A stretch of 64,000 nucleotides of DNA from Chloroflexota bacterium (lineage in GTDB: Bacteria > Chloroflexota > Dehalococcoidia > JACPEP01). This document shows, piece by piece, positions 9,973-19,530 of this stretch. The notes beneath the pieces are model-generated. The model searched no databases, was not told the origin of the DNA, and worked only from the letters and a program-made list of their open reading frames with translations. Numbering within the stretch: position 1 is the stretch's first letter; each line of letters starts with the position of its first letter. The translations under genes were made by a program, and so were the position numbers. The DNA lies in the NCBI GenBank assembly GCA_016183425.1, contig JACPEP010000042.1, positions 1 through 64,000 of the forward strand. Reading direction: 5' to 3'.

Positions 9973-10506
9973 TTGTCCTTCGCGGTAGCAGTTCTCACCG
10001 TAAGCGATAAAGGCTCCCGGGGCCAGCGGGAAGATACCAGCGGTCCCCTTATCGGCCAGACTCTCTCGCCTTTGGGCGGAGTGGTGACCGAGTATGCCGT
10101 AGTGCCCGATGATAAAGAGACCATTGCCCAGAGGCTAATGGCCTGGGCCGATAGCGGTCGGGTGGATCTCATCGCCACCACTGGTGGCACCGGCCTCGCC
10201 CCTCGGGATGTAACGCCGGAGGCTACTCTGGCTGCTGCAGAAAGGCTGGTGCCCGGTCTGACCGAGGTCATGAGAGGGGAGAGCTTGAAAAAGACTCCCC
10301 AGGCCATGCTCAGCCGCGCCGTGGCCGGCATAAGGGGCCGCACCCTCATCGTCAACCTCCCCGGCAGCCCCAAGGCCGTCGCCGAATGTCTCTCGGCCAT
10401 CCTGCCTGCCTTACCCCATGCCATAGAGATGGTGCGCGGGGAGGGCGAGGAATGCGCCTCTCGGGATGACCTGGTGCCTGTGGACTGGGGAAAGAGAGAC
10501 GGCTAG
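9973..10506 (+). CDS. mogA: MogA/MoaB-family molybdenum cofactor biosynthesis protein
   Basis: A ~177-aa molybdopterin-binding protein that adenylates molybdopterin before metal insertion. Motifs: VLTVSDKGSRG at the N-terminus, the TTGGTGLAPRDVTPEA signature, and LPGSPKAVAECL near the C-terminus. The open frame runs from 9853, but a strong promoter sits inside that stretch. The ribosome site GGGAGGAGG (9956-9964) favours the TTG at 9973, with GTG 9964 as second choice. Its stop abuts the trmD start with no spacer, so it heads the trmD operon. The link to the divergent sulfur-carrier cassette may reflect Moco synthesis. Confidence 0.88.
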   Translation: MSFAVAVLTVSDKGSRGQREDTSGPLIGQTLSPLGGVVTEYAVVPDDKETIAQRLMAWADSGRVDLIATTGGTGLAPRDVTPEATLAAAERLVPGLTEVMRGESLKKTPQAMLSRAVAGIRGRTLIVNLPGSPKAVAECLSAILPALPHAIEMVRGEGEECASRDDLVPVDWGKRDG

Positions 10507-11268
10507 ATGCGCATCCACATCCTCACCCTCTTCCCCGATATGTTCATCGGCCCTTTGGATCACAGCATCGTCCAGCGAGCCACTCAGCGAGGTATAGCGC
10601 ACATAGAAACTCACAATATTCGCGACTACGCCACTGACAAGCATCGTATCACCGATGACTATCTACACGGAGGGGGTAGCGGCATGCTACTGAAGCCAGA
10701 GCCCATCTTCCGGGCCGTAGAAGCCATTCTAGGTCAGGAGCGAGAGGATGGCGCTCCGCCCTCCATCATCCTCCTCACTCCTCAGGGACGCCTCTTCAAC
10801 CAGCGGATAGCTGAGGAACTGGCGAAAAAAAACCGTCTCATCCTCATCTGCGGCCACTACAAAGGGGTAGACGAACGGGTACGAGAGCACCTGGTGGACG
10901 ATGAGATAAGCATCGGCGACTACGTCCTATCGGGAGGAGAGCTAGCGGCTATGGTATTGGTGGAGGCAATAGTACGGCTCTTGCCGGGAGCATTGGGCTC
11001 CCAGGACTCCCTTGTGGACGATTCTCTCACCAGCGGTCTTTTGGGCCCTCCCCAATATACTCGTCCTGCCTCCTTCCGGGAATGGGAGGTGCCTTCCGTG
11101 CTTCTATCGGGGAACCACGCCCTCATCGCCCGATGGCGACGTCAGCAGACCCTTCTGAGGACCCACCAGCGGCGTCCCGACCTGCTGGAGAAAGCGCTCC
11201 TCACCGAAGAAGAGCGCCGGTGGCTCCAGGGGCTGGACAGGCAGCCCGAAAACATCTTGGTATCATAG
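10507..11268 (+). CDS. trmD: tRNA (guanine-N1)-methyltransferase TrmD
   Basis: The 253-aa SPOUT enzyme methylates G37 of tRNAs with SAM and prevents +1 frameshifting. It shows [13 protein letters not shown] at the N-terminus, the [13 protein letters not shown] loop, the knot segment [21 protein letters not shown] and [15 protein letters not shown], all family signatures. The start codon follows the mogA stop directly. It is followed 16 bp later by rplS, a classical trmD-rplS pairing. Confidence 0.98.
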   Translation: MRIHILTLFPDMFIGPLDHSIVQRATQRGIAHIETHNIRDYATDKHRITDDYLHGGGSGMLLKPEPIFRAVEAILGQEREDGAPPSIILLTPQGRLFNQRIAEELAKKNRLILICGHYKGVDERVREHLVDDEISIGDYVLSGGELAAMVLVEAIVRLLPGALGSQDSLVDDSLTSGLLGPPQYTRPASFREWEVPSVLLSGNHALIARWRRQQTLLRTHQRRPDLLEKALLTEEERRWLQGLDRQPENILVS

Positions 11269-11284
11269 AAAGGAAGTAGAGAAG

Positions 11285-11656
11285 ATGCCCTTAGACATAA
11301 ACAACCTGGTGGAGCTTAAGCCCAATCCTAACATTGCCGCCTTTTCCTCGGGGGACACGGTGCGCGTCAGCGCCAAGGTGGTGGAGGGCGATAAAGAGCG
11401 GCTTCAGGCCTTTGAGGGTGTGGTCATAAGAGTGCGTCATCAAGGCATCAGTTCCAACTTTACCGTGCGGCGTATAGGCGCCCATGGAGTGGGTGTGGAG
11501 CGAACCTTCCTTTTTTATTCCCCACGCCTGGAAAAAGTGGAAACCCTTCGCCAGGGCAAGGTACGGCGGGCTAAGCTCTACTACCTGCGCGGGCTAACTG
11601 GCAAAAAGGCCCGCTTGAAGGAAAAAATCGTCTCAAAACGAAACAATCAAAGCTGA
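11285..11656 (+). CDS. rplS: 50S ribosomal protein L19
   Basis: A 123-aa ribosomal protein at the 30S-50S interface. Family signatures: [43 protein letters not shown] and the basic [20 protein letters not shown]. The ATG at 11285 follows GGAAGTAGAGAAG. It is slightly longer than the usual ~115 aa because of a basic C-terminal tail. Same operon as trmD. Confidence 0.97.
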   Translation: MPLDINNLVELKPNPNIAAFSSGDTVRVSAKVVEGDKERLQAFEGVVIRVRHQGISSNFTVRRIGAHGVGVERTFLFYSPRLEKVETLRQGKVRRAKLYYLRGLTGKKARLKEKIVSKRNNQS

Positions 11657-11690
11657 CCGCGCCCATCTACCACCGCCCTGGGCAAGGGTT

Positions 11691-14345
11691 GTGGAACCTG
11701 TGAAGTACGCCGAAGTAGCTGTCAACTCCCCCGTCGCCCGTCGCAGCACCTTCACTTACCATGTGCCGCCTCACCTAGAAGTAGAGGTAGGCGATGGGGT
11801 ATGGGTTCCTTTTGGCTCCCGTCTCCTTCAAGGAGTGGTCTTTCAGCTCAGCGACGAAACCTCTCTGGAGAGCACGCGGCCCGTTGCCGACGTCATCCCT
11901 CCCCGCCCCATCTTGTGGCCTTACCAGGTAGAGTTGGCGCGCTGGATCAGCCGCCGCTATCTAAGCTCCCCCTTTGAGGCGGCCGCCCTCATGCTACCCC
12001 CTGGCTTCGAAAGGAGAGTGTTCGCCATTCTCACCCCTGGCTCCCTCCTACCCCCTGATACCGTCTCCCTCACCCCCCAGCAAAAGGCCGTTCTCCATCT
12101 CATAAACCGAAGGCAGCGGATAACCACCGAGGAGGTAAAAAAGGCTCTGGGGCAAAAGGAGGGAGAGACAGTCATCGGCCAGTTGCTGCGCCGAGGCTGG
12201 GTCACCAGGAGCTACGAAATGGAAAGGGAAAGGGTGCGGCCTAAGGTGGTGCCCTACCTCCGACTGGCGGTGCCGCCCTGGGAAGCGGAGCGCCGTTGGG
12301 ATGACGCGGCCCGAGGAAAGCCCTCTCCCCAAGCTGAGCTCCTGGAGCATCTGATGTCCACCAGGGATTCTCTTGAGGTGTCCCAGGCCCGCCGCCGCTA
12401 CTCCACGGCGGCGGTCAGCTCTCTGCTTAAGAAGAAGCTCATAGACGCCAGCCAGGAAAGCCTGGTTCTGGTGAGCAAAGAGGCGGCCCAGGGGGAGATA
12501 TTGCGGCTACGCCGAGAGCGAGAACGGGAGCAAGGAAAGACCATTCTGGAACAGCTTGGGGAAAACCCCCAAGGGTTGCCTCTAGCCCAGGTACGTCGCC
12601 AGGAAGGCATCTCCCTGTCTCTTCTTCATCGCATGGAAGCCCTGGGTCTAGTCCAGATGGAGTCCAGAGAGATCCGCCGCGACCCTCTGGCCCAGCGCGC
12701 CTTTTTGCCCATCTCTCCCCCGACCCTCACGCCATCCCAGGCCAGGACGTGGCAGGAAATCGAGGCCGCTTTTTCAGAGGAGGAGTCTTCTGCACCCAGG
12801 GTGTTCCTCCTCCACGGGGTAGCTGGTAGCGGCAAGACAGAGCTATACCTTCGCTCTCTGGAGAGAACGCTGGCTTTGGGGAAGCGAGGCATTGCCCTGG
12901 TTCCCGAGATCGCCCTCACCCCGCAGACAGTGCAGCGATTTGCTTCCCGCTTCCCCAGGGGAGTGGCTGTTCTCCACAGCCGGCTATCCCTAGGTGAGCT
13001 CTACGATGAGTGGCAGCGTGTCCGAGGCGGGGCCTTTGGCGTCGTTATCGGCTCCCGCAGCGCTCTTTTCGCCCCCCAGCCGGACCTGGGCCTCATCATC
13101 TTGGACGAGGAACACGAGTGGACGTACAAGCAACAGGACACTGCCCCCCTCTATCATGCTCGAGAGGTGGCTATAGAGCTGGCTCGGCTCAGCGGAGCCG
13201 TGCTCATCCTGGGCAGCGCCACGCCAGAGGTGACCAGCTACCATCGGGCTCTCCAAGGAGAGTTCCGGCTATTGCACCTTCCAGAACGGGTAGCCGTCAG
13301 GCCGGGAGCGAGGCCTAGCCTGCCCCGGTTGCAAGTAGTGGACTTGCGTCGGGAGCTAAAGTCAGGTAACCGGAGCATCTTCAGTCGCCCTCTCCAGGCA
13401 GCCATGGCTTCTGCCCTGGAAAAGGGGGAGCAGGTGATTCTCTTTCTTAACCGGCGCGGGAGCGCCACCTTTGTGCAATGTCGCCACTGTGGTCACGTCA
13501 TGCGTTGTGGCCGCTGCCAGGTGGCTTTGGCCTATCACGCCGACGACGATGCCCTTTTTTGCCATCAATGCAACTATCGGGCGCCCGTCCCTCAGCTCTG
13601 TCCTCAATGCTTACAGCGGCGCATCAGGTTCATGGGAATCGGTACTCAAAAGGTGGAAGAGGCGGCGGCCCAGGCGTTTCCGGAGGCTCGCTTGCTGCGC
13701 TGGGATCGGGACGTAACACGGGGAAAGCACTCCCACCAGGCCATCTTGGACAAGTTTTTGTCCCACCAGGCGGACATCCTCATCGGAACCCAGATGATCG
13801 CCAAAGGGCTGGATATGCCGGGAGTAACCCTGGTGGGGGTCATCTGTGCTGACGTGGGGCTGCACTTGCCCGACTTTCGGGCCCCGGAGCATACTTTTCA
13901 GGTTCTGACCCAGGTCGCCGGCAGGGCAGGCAGGGGGGCCGTTCCGGGCCGCGTCATCATACAAACCTACTCTCCCCATCATCCCATCTTAAAGGCCCTG
14001 GAACAGCAAGACTACGGTGCTTTCTACCACCAAGAGATAGACTTCCGCCAGCAGCAAAGCTATCCCCCCTTCAGCCGTCTGGCTCGCTTGGTTTACAGCC
14101 ACAGCAACGAACACCGTTGCCGGGAGGAAGCGCAGCGGGTCTTGCGCCTTCTGGAAGAGGAACGAGATACCCAGGGTCTTACCAATACCCAGCTCATGGG
14201 GCCCATGCCCGCCTATCTACAGCAGCTGAGGGGTCGCTTCCGATGGCAGATAGTGGTTCGTAGCCAGGCCCCCAACTGTCTTCTGGACTCCGTGGCCTTG
14301 CCCCAAGGCTGGATGGTGGACATTGACCCGGTGAGTCTCCTTTAA
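11691..14345 (+). CDS. priA: Primosomal protein N' (replication restart helicase PriA)
   Basis: An 884-aa superfamily 2 helicase that reloads DnaB at stalled forks. Order: N-terminal 3'-end-binding domain (YAEVAVNSPV), winged helix, helicase core with Walker A GVAGSGKTELY and the DEEH box, a cluster of eight zinc-binding cysteines (CRHC, CGRC, CHQC, CPQC), then RecA-like lobe 2 (GTQMIAKGLDMPGVTLV, QVAGRAGRG) and the C-terminal domain. The start is a GTG at 11691. It follows rplS by 34 bp and converges with pspA. Confidence 0.97.
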   Translation: MEPVKYAEVAVNSPVARRSTFTYHVPPHLEVEVGDGVWVPFGSRLLQGVVFQLSDETSLESTRPVADVIPPRPILWPYQVELARWISRRYLSSPFEAAALMLPPGFERRVFAILTPGSLLPPDTVSLTPQQKAVLHLINRRQRITTEEVKKALGQKEGETVIGQLLRRGWVTRSYEMERERVRPKVVPYLRLAVPPWEAERRWDDAARGKPSPQAELLEHLMSTRDSLEVSQARRRYSTAAVSSLLKKKLIDASQESLVLVSKEAAQGEILRLRREREREQGKTILEQLGENPQGLPLAQVRRQEGISLSLLHRMEALGLVQMESREIRRDPLAQRAFLPISPPTLTPSQARTWQEIEAAFSEEESSAPRVFLLHGVAGSGKTELYLRSLERTLALGKRGIALVPEIALTPQTVQRFASRFPRGVAVLHSRLSLGELYDEWQRVRGGAFGVVIGSRSALFAPQPDLGLIILDEEHEWTYKQQDTAPLYHAREVAIELARLSGAVLILGSATPEVTSYHRALQGEFRLLHLPERVAVRPGARPSLPRLQVVDLRRELKSGNRSIFSRPLQAAMASALEKGEQVILFLNRRGSATFVQCRHCGHVMRCGRCQVALAYHADDDALFCHQCNYRAPVPQLCPQCLQRRIRFMGIGTQKVEEAAAQAFPEARLLRWDRDVTRGKHSHQAILDKFLSHQADILIGTQMIAKGLDMPGVTLVGVICADVGLHLPDFRAPEHTFQVLTQVAGRAGRGAVPGRVIIQTYSPHHPILKALEQQDYGAFYHQEIDFRQQQSYPPFSRLARLVYSHSNEHRCREEAQRVLRLLEEERDTQGLTNTQLMGPMPAYLQQLRGRFRWQIVVRSQAPNCLLDSVALPQGWMVDIDPVSLL

Positions 14346-14379
14346 AGGTGACTAGGACTCTGTATTAAGGACCGTTAGA

Positions 14380-15051
14380 CTAGTTTTGCGACCTCTTCGT
14401 CTTGATAGATTGGAGCTCCTCTTCTATTTCCTCGTTTTCCGGGCCTGAAGAGAGGGCCTCAAGCTGGGCATCCAGGGTCGATGACGTCATGTCGGCTGAG
14501 GCACTGGCTCGGGCCTCCTCGAGACGAATCTTCTCCTCCATTCGGCCCAGTTCGCTGGTAAAGTCAATGGAACTGGCGCTAACGAACGTTTTTTGAATCT
14601 TTCTTTGTGCCTCAGCCACTTTGTGGCGGGCGATAAGGATCTCTCGATTGCGTTGTAGCTCCCCATATTTGCTCTCCAACGCCTTAAGGTCGGTCTTCAG
14701 CTTTTCCACCATTTGGTGCTGGGCCGTCAATTGTGTTTCGTAGACGGAGCCATTGGACTGGTAGTCCCGCTTTCGACGAAGAGCTTCCCGTGCCAGATCA
14801 TCGCGTCCTTTCTCCACCGCCAGCTCCGCCTTTTCTTGCCATTGAGCAGCCAACTCTCGGCTCTTTTCCAGGTTGCTTCTGAGCAGGTTTTCCTGGGCGG
14901 CGGTTTCGATAACCTGGGCCTTGGCTTCCTGTACTGCCTCCGCCATGTCCCGCGAGATCTGATTCAGCATCTTCTCCGGATCTTCGGCCTGATCCAGTAG
15001 GTCATTGATATTGGCGCGCAGGATATTCGCCACTCGGTCTAGAATAGACAT
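14380..15051 (-). CDS. pspA: PspA/IM30 (ESCRT-III-like) membrane-stress protein
   Basis: A 223-aa helical protein starting MSILDRVANILRANINDLLDQAEDPEKML, the family signature. The central coiled coil runs over about residues 25-185 and a flexible acidic tail follows. PspA/Vipp1 proteins polymerise on the inner membrane face and protect it against proton leakage. It stands alone between priA (convergent) and serA, with 75 bp to the serA stop. No pspF or pspBC genes are nearby, so control is unlike the enterobacterial system. Confidence 0.93.
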   Translation of the reverse strand: MSILDRVANILRANINDLLDQAEDPEKMLNQISRDMAEAVQEAKAQVIETAAQENLLRSNLEKSRELAAQWQEKAELAVEKGRDDLAREALRRKRDYQSNGSVYETQLTAQHQMVEKLKTDLKALESKYGELQRNREILIARHKVAEAQRKIQKTFVSASSIDFTSELGRMEEKIRLEEARASASADMTSSTLDAQLEALSSGPENEEIEEELQSIKTKRSQN

Positions 15052-15125
15052 TTTCCCCTCCTTTCTGGGAAGATATTGGATTACTGCTATCTATCGACGG
15101 CTATTTCGTCTAGACGGAGGAAAAG

Positions 15126-16703
15126 TTACAGTTTCACCACCTTGACGGCATAGACGTCCGGGATATTTAGGATGCGCTGGCACTGTTCGGCGCCCACGGG
15201 CTCGTCCAGCCCAAGCACCATAAGGGCTTGGCCCCGTGCTTCACGCCGCCCCACCTGCATGAAGCTGATGTTGATATCGGCGTTGCCCAGGATATTGCCC
15301 ACTGCTCCAATAAGGCCGGGACGGTCTCGATGGTCGCTGACCAGGAAGTAGCCCTGGGTAGGATAGACGTCCAGCCAGTAGCCGTTTATCATCACGATGT
15401 GAGGCTCGCCCCGCATCTGCGTCCCCGCGACTTGGGTCGTTCCGGTAGGTGTAGTTATCTCCACTGTGATGAGGTTCCCGTAATTCTCGCAGACGGTATC
15501 CTTGTGCTCGGTGATTTTCAGCCCCCGCCGTGATGCTACCAGGTTGACGTTGACGATGTTAACCCGGTCTTCGCTCACCGACTCCAGGAGCCCTCCCAGA
15601 AGGGTTGCCTTGAGGGGAGTGGTGTCGTAGCTTGCGATTTCTCCATTGTAGGAGATCCGAATGCTACCCACCCCCCCTGCCAGTTGCATGGCCATCCGGC
15701 CCACCACCGAGCTCAATCTAAGGAAGGGGGCGAAGATAGACATCACCTCGGGAGAGATAAGGGGAGCATTGACGGCGTATGGTGCCGCCATGCCCTTGAG
15801 AACGGCCAGTATCTGGTGGGCCACATCCACTGCCACCGTTGTCTGGGCTTCGGCGGTAGAGGCCCCCAAATGGGGCGTAACAATCGCCTTATTGCTCTTA
15901 AGGAGGATATTATCCACTGCCGGCTCCTGGCTAAAGACATCTATAGCCGCGCCGGCCACCCGCCCCTCCTCCAGGGCCCGATATAGAGCTTCTTCGTCGA
16001 TGATGCCACCCCGAGCGGTGTTCATGATACGCACCGCAGGCTTAACCAGGGTCAGTTCCCGCTCCCCGATGATGCCTTTGGTAGCGGAGGTGAGAGTGGT
16101 GTGTACAGAGATGAAATCGGCTCTAGCGAGAAGTGTCTCCAAGGACACCATTTCCACCCCCAGCTTATGGGCATAATCTTCTGAAACAAAGGGGTCATAG
16201 GCGATGACGCTCATCTCCAATCCCTGAGCCCGACGTGTCACCAGGGTACCCACCTGGCCCAAGCCGACGATGCCCAGGACCTTGTTCCTAACCTCCAGAC
16301 CCACGAACTCACTGCGTCGCCACTGTCCACCTTTAAGGCTAGCGTGAGCCTGGGGAATGTTTCGGCACGAGGCGAGCATTAGAGCGATGGTATGCTCAGC
16401 GGCGGAGACAATGTTCCCCGTGGGGGCGTTGACCACCACGATGCCCCGATTGGTGGCCGCCTCCACATCTATGTTGTCCACCCCCACGCCTGCCCGGCCG
16501 ATGACTTGGAGACGCTGACCAGCTTCGATGACCTGAGCGGTGACCTTCGTCTCGCTCCTTACCGCCAGAGCATCGTAGTCACCGATGTCGGTCAGTAGCT
16601 CCGGCCCCTTCAGACCGAGCCGGACGTCTACCTCCGCTTCCTGCCTCAGAACATCTATGCCTTCTTCCGCCAGCGGGTCTGTAATCAGGATTTTGGCTTT
16701 CAT
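15126..16703 (-). CDS. serA: D-3-phosphoglycerate dehydrogenase SerA
   Basis: This catalyses the first step of serine synthesis, 3-phosphoglycerate to 3-phosphohydroxypyruvate with NAD+. The 525-aa type I form has a substrate domain, the NAD-binding GIVGLGQVG, catalytic NTARGGIIDEEAL and TPHLGASTAEAQ (histidine), the intervening allosteric domain, and a C-terminal ACT domain (about 450-525) that usually mediates serine feedback. Directly downstream of a class V aminotransferase on the same strand (20 bp apart), which likely performs the next step. Confidence 0.97.
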   Translation of the reverse strand: MKAKILITDPLAEEGIDVLRQEAEVDVRLGLKGPELLTDIGDYDALAVRSETKVTAQVIEAGQRLQVIGRAGVGVDNIDVEAATNRGIVVVNAPTGNIVSAAEHTIALMLASCRNIPQAHASLKGGQWRRSEFVGLEVRNKVLGIVGLGQVGTLVTRRAQGLEMSVIAYDPFVSEDYAHKLGVEMVSLETLLARADFISVHTTLTSATKGIIGERELTLVKPAVRIMNTARGGIIDEEALYRALEEGRVAGAAIDVFSQEPAVDNILLKSNKAIVTPHLGASTAEAQTTVAVDVAHQILAVLKGMAAPYAVNAPLISPEVMSIFAPFLRLSSVVGRMAMQLAGGVGSIRISYNGEIASYDTTPLKATLLGGLLESVSEDRVNIVNVNLVASRRGLKITEHKDTVCENYGNLITVEITTPTGTTQVAGTQMRGEPHIVMINGYWLDVYPTQGYFLVSDHRDRPGLIGAVGNILGNADINISFMQVGRREARGQALMVLGLDEPVGAEQCQRILNIPDVYAVKVVKL

Positions 16704-16723
16704 GGGTGTTACCTTTTTTGCCG

Positions 16724-17830
16724 CTAACTGGAGGCGGCTACCCTGGTTGGGGTAAAGCCTACCTGGGGCAAAGCCGCCGCCAGTGCCTCCATCACCCGTT
16801 GAATGTTCTCTTCGCTCACCCAGCCCAGATGGCCGATGCGAAAGATGCGGCCCACCAGCTTGCCTTGACCCTCCGCCAGCACCACCTGGTACTCTTTTTC
16901 AAGGAGACGACGCAGGTCATCCCCATTCACCCCGGTCGGTGCGTTAATGGCAGTGACAGTATTAGAGGCGTAAGCTTCGTCGGCGAAGAGGGTGAGGCCC
17001 AGGGATTTCACACCTTCTCGGGCGGTTCGGCCCACGCGAGCGTGGCGTGCAAAGATATTAGGCATACCCTCTTGGGCCATCATCTCCAGAGCTGCCAGAA
17101 GGGCATAGCAAAGGGAGACCGCCGGCGTCCAGGGCGTCTGCCCCTTAGCGGCATACTGCTTGGCAGCGTTAAAATCCCAGTAAAAACGGGGCATTTTGGC
17201 TTGAGATACTGCCTGCCACCCCCGTTCATTAATGCCGATCATGGCCAGGCCAGGGGGTATCATCCATCCCTTTTGAGAGCAGTTAACCACCACATCACAC
17301 CCCCAGGCGTCCATAGGCAGGTCGACGCAGCCCAGGCTGCTGATGGCGTCCACTAGTAGTAGCTTGTCGAATTCCTTGACCACGGCGGAGATGGATTGCA
17401 GATCGTTGGTGATGCCCGTAGAGGTCTCATTGTGGGTTACCAATACCCCTTTGACATCGGGGTTCTCGTTTAGGGCTTGGCGCACCCCTTCTGGGTCTAC
17501 CGCCGCGCCCCAGGGAAAGTTCAGCCGCTGCACCTGAGCGCCAAAGACCTGGGTGATGGCGGCGAAGCGGTCGCCGAAAGCGCCATTGGAAACCGCGAGC
17601 ACTTTGTCACCAGGAGAGAAGCAGTTGGCCACCGCCGCTTCCAGGCCGCCAGTGCCGGAGCCAGTGAGCAATAAGACATCGCCCTTAGTTTGGAAGAAAT
17701 CCTTCAGTCGGGCCGTTATCTCCGTAAATATTTGGCTGAACTCGCGGCCCCGGTGGTTTATCATTTGTTTGGTCATCGCCTCCAACACCGCTGGCGGACA
17801 GGGCGTTGGGCCAGGAATGCGCAGTTCCAT
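16724..17830 (-). CDS. Class V aminotransferase (serine-pyruvate/phosphoserine type)
   Basis: A 368-aa PLP enzyme similar to alanine-glyoxylate and serine-pyruvate aminotransferases. It shows IPGPTPCPP at the N-terminus, LTGSGTGGLEAA for cofactor phosphate, LVDAISSLG, and the PLP lysine in NCSQKGWMIPPG. It lies just upstream of serA in the same direction, so it most likely supplies phosphoserine from phosphohydroxypyruvate in place of SerC, an arrangement known from other anaerobes. An alternative is glyoxylate or alanine transamination. Confidence 0.85.
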   Translation of the reverse strand: MELRIPGPTPCPPAVLEAMTKQMINHRGREFSQIFTEITARLKDFFQTKGDVLLLTGSGTGGLEAAVANCFSPGDKVLAVSNGAFGDRFAAITQVFGAQVQRLNFPWGAAVDPEGVRQALNENPDVKGVLVTHNETSTGITNDLQSISAVVKEFDKLLLVDAISSLGCVDLPMDAWGCDVVVNCSQKGWMIPPGLAMIGINERGWQAVSQAKMPRFYWDFNAAKQYAAKGQTPWTPAVSLCYALLAALEMMAQEGMPNIFARHARVGRTAREGVKSLGLTLFADEAYASNTVTAINAPTGVNGDDLRRLLEKEYQVVLAEGQGKLVGRIFRIGHLGWVSEENIQRVMEALAAALPQVGFTPTRVAASS

Positions 17831-18030
17831 TTTGCCTCCTAGTTAGTGCTCTATTTCTCAAAATGCTTCACTGGCAAAATATTACCCCAAAGGAAGGGAG
17901 GTGGTCAAGGGGGTGTACTGGGTGAGGACATATGTGACCGTGAGCCTGAGGTACAGAGATGCCCCTAGATAATATGCCGGAGAAAAAGGAATCGGCCGCG
18001 GGGGTTAGCGGAGTCCTCTTGAGCCGTTGG

Positions 18031-19215
18031 TCACTCAGCCAGTATGCGCTCAGCCACCTGGCGGGCCAGGGCGCGAGCTGCCTCCAGGTCTTCGGTGTGG
18101 GGTGAGCCCCTGATCTCCAAAGGCTCCAGAACCTGGTAGCCGACGGACTCCAGACGAGCCTTCACGCGAGATACGGCACCCCCGCTCCAGCCGCTAGAGC
18201 CAAAAACAGCGGCGACCTTTCCCGGGGGGCGAAGGGTGCATACCGTCTCCACCGCCGAGGAGACAAGTGGATGGGCCCCCCCGATGAATGTGGGTGAGCC
18301 TACAACCAAGGCCCGAGCATCCACCAGGTCTGCCATTATGTGGGAAATATCAGCTACCGATAGGTCATATTCCACGGTTTCGGCGCCGGCGGCCAAAAGT
18401 CCGTCCACCAGGGCTTTTTTCAAAGTATCGGTGGCACCATACATAGTGGCGAAGACCACGACTACCTTAGGCTCCAGGGGACCGCTGGCCCACTTGCGTT
18501 GGGCCTCCATAATGAGGCTGGGATTCTTATGTATCGGCCCATGGCTCGGTGCCAGAAGACGTAGGTTCAAGCCTTGAATCTTATCCAGAGCGCGCCGGGC
18601 CCGAGAGGCAAAAGGCATCATGATAGCTGCATAGTAGCGCTTAGCCTCTGGAATAGCCAGTCCGCCCACATCCTCAGCGAAGAGCTTGTGGGAGGCTAGG
18701 TGGGCACCCATGAAGTCGCAGGAGAATAAGGCGCCGTCTTGGAGACAGTAGGTGCTCATTGTCTCTGGCCAGTGGAGCCAGGGAGTGTCCAGGAACTGGA
18801 GGGTTTTCCCTCCCAGGTCCAGGGTTTGGCCGTCGGTCACTGCCTGACACCTTTCTGGGGGCACGTCGAAAAAATCACCCGCCATCTCCACCCCCCGCCG
18901 ACTGGCCACCAGCCGCGCCTTGGGCGCCGCCGCCATCACCCGAGGAATGGCACCGGCATGGTCGGGCTCAGCGTGGTTCATAACTATGTAATCTATATCC
19001 TCCGGAGCCACAATTTGCCCAATTTTCTCTAGCAACGTGTCTTCGAAGCCTCGGGCCACGGTATCCACTAAGGCTATCTTCTCTTTCCCCCGCACCAAAT
19101 AGGCGTTATAAGTGGTTCCATGAGGCAGGCTGAAGAAGCGGTCGAAGACCCGTCGGTGCCAGTCAATAGCGCCCACCCAAAAGATGTCTGGGGCTATCTC
19201 GGTAACCTTGGTCAT
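18031..19215 (-). CDS. Flavodiiron protein (FprA/A-type flavoprotein)
   Basis: A 394-aa soluble enzyme that reduces O2 or NO and protects anaerobes. The N-terminal metallo-beta-lactamase domain carries the diiron ligands HAEPDHAG plus later histidines (APSHGPIHKN). The C-terminal flavodoxin domain begins near residue 250 with VVVFATMYGATD and has VGSPTFIGGAHP. There is no C-terminal rubredoxin extension, so it is a class A protein. The open frame extends upstream, but the ATG at 19215 follows a strong GGAGGTGAGC ribosome site. Monocistronic. Confidence 0.95.
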   Translation of the reverse strand: MTKVTEIAPDIFWVGAIDWHRRVFDRFFSLPHGTTYNAYLVRGKEKIALVDTVARGFEDTLLEKIGQIVAPEDIDYIVMNHAEPDHAGAIPRVMAAAPKARLVASRRGVEMAGDFFDVPPERCQAVTDGQTLDLGGKTLQFLDTPWLHWPETMSTYCLQDGALFSCDFMGAHLASHKLFAEDVGGLAIPEAKRYYAAIMMPFASRARRALDKIQGLNLRLLAPSHGPIHKNPSLIMEAQRKWASGPLEPKVVVVFATMYGATDTLKKALVDGLLAAGAETVEYDLSVADISHIMADLVDARALVVGSPTFIGGAHPLVSSAVETVCTLRPPGKVAAVFGSSGWSGGAVSRVKARLESVGYQVLEPLEIRGSPHTEDLEAARALARQVAERILAE

Positions 19216-19237
19216 AAGCTCACCTCCATCTACTCTA

Positions 19238-19266
19238 ATTATGGAGGGAGATTTGCCAGAACGCAA
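19238..19266 (-). promoter_or_regulatory. Candidate promoter of the flavodiiron gene
   Basis: Minus strand TTGCGT (19266-19261) and CATAAT (19243-19238) are 17 bp apart, and the start codon is 22 bp below the -10 box. Both hexamers deviate from consensus, so this is a moderate call. Confidence 0.35.
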
Positions 19267-19299
19267 CTGTGCTTTTATTTATAGGGGACGCCTTAAACC

Positions 19300-19328
19300 T
19301 TGTAAATAGTGTTGGCAACTGCTATAAT
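19300..19328 (+). promoter_or_regulatory. Sigma-70 promoter of pyrB
   Basis: TTGTAA (19300-19305) and a perfect TATAAT (19323-19328) are 17 bp apart. Transcription should begin near 19335 and produce a leader of about 195 nt before the pyrB start, long enough for attenuation control. Confidence 0.65.
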
Positions 19329-19424
19329 GCATCCACAGGTAGCCTGGGGAGCACTCTTTTAAACAAGTTGCCTGAAGAGGGCGGTGTGGGTTCTGGTTTG
19401 CTTGAGTGCCGTAGTGGGAAAGTT

Positions 19425-19455
19425 AAATCCTCTGACCAAGGGCAGAGGATTTTTT
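19425..19455 (+). terminator. Intrinsic terminator within the pyrB leader (candidate attenuator)
   Basis: AAATCCTCTG (19425-19434) pairs perfectly with CAGAGGATTT (19443-19452) around an 8-nt loop, and the right arm runs into six consecutive T. It sits between the pyrB promoter and the pyrB start (19531), so full termination would silence pyrB. This is the classical layout of a transcription attenuator. No PyrR-binding loop was recognised. Confidence 0.65.
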
Positions 19456-19530
19456 GTATCTGGGCCGGGGCGGCTTGCACCGGGCTGGCCACACAGTGGT
19501 GCGGTCTGGGAGCGGGCTTAGGGGCGTCTT

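Noticed and set aside
14346-14379. Terminator between priA and pspA
   Set aside because: Only a 5-bp ACTAG/CTAGT match with a wide loop; too weak to call.
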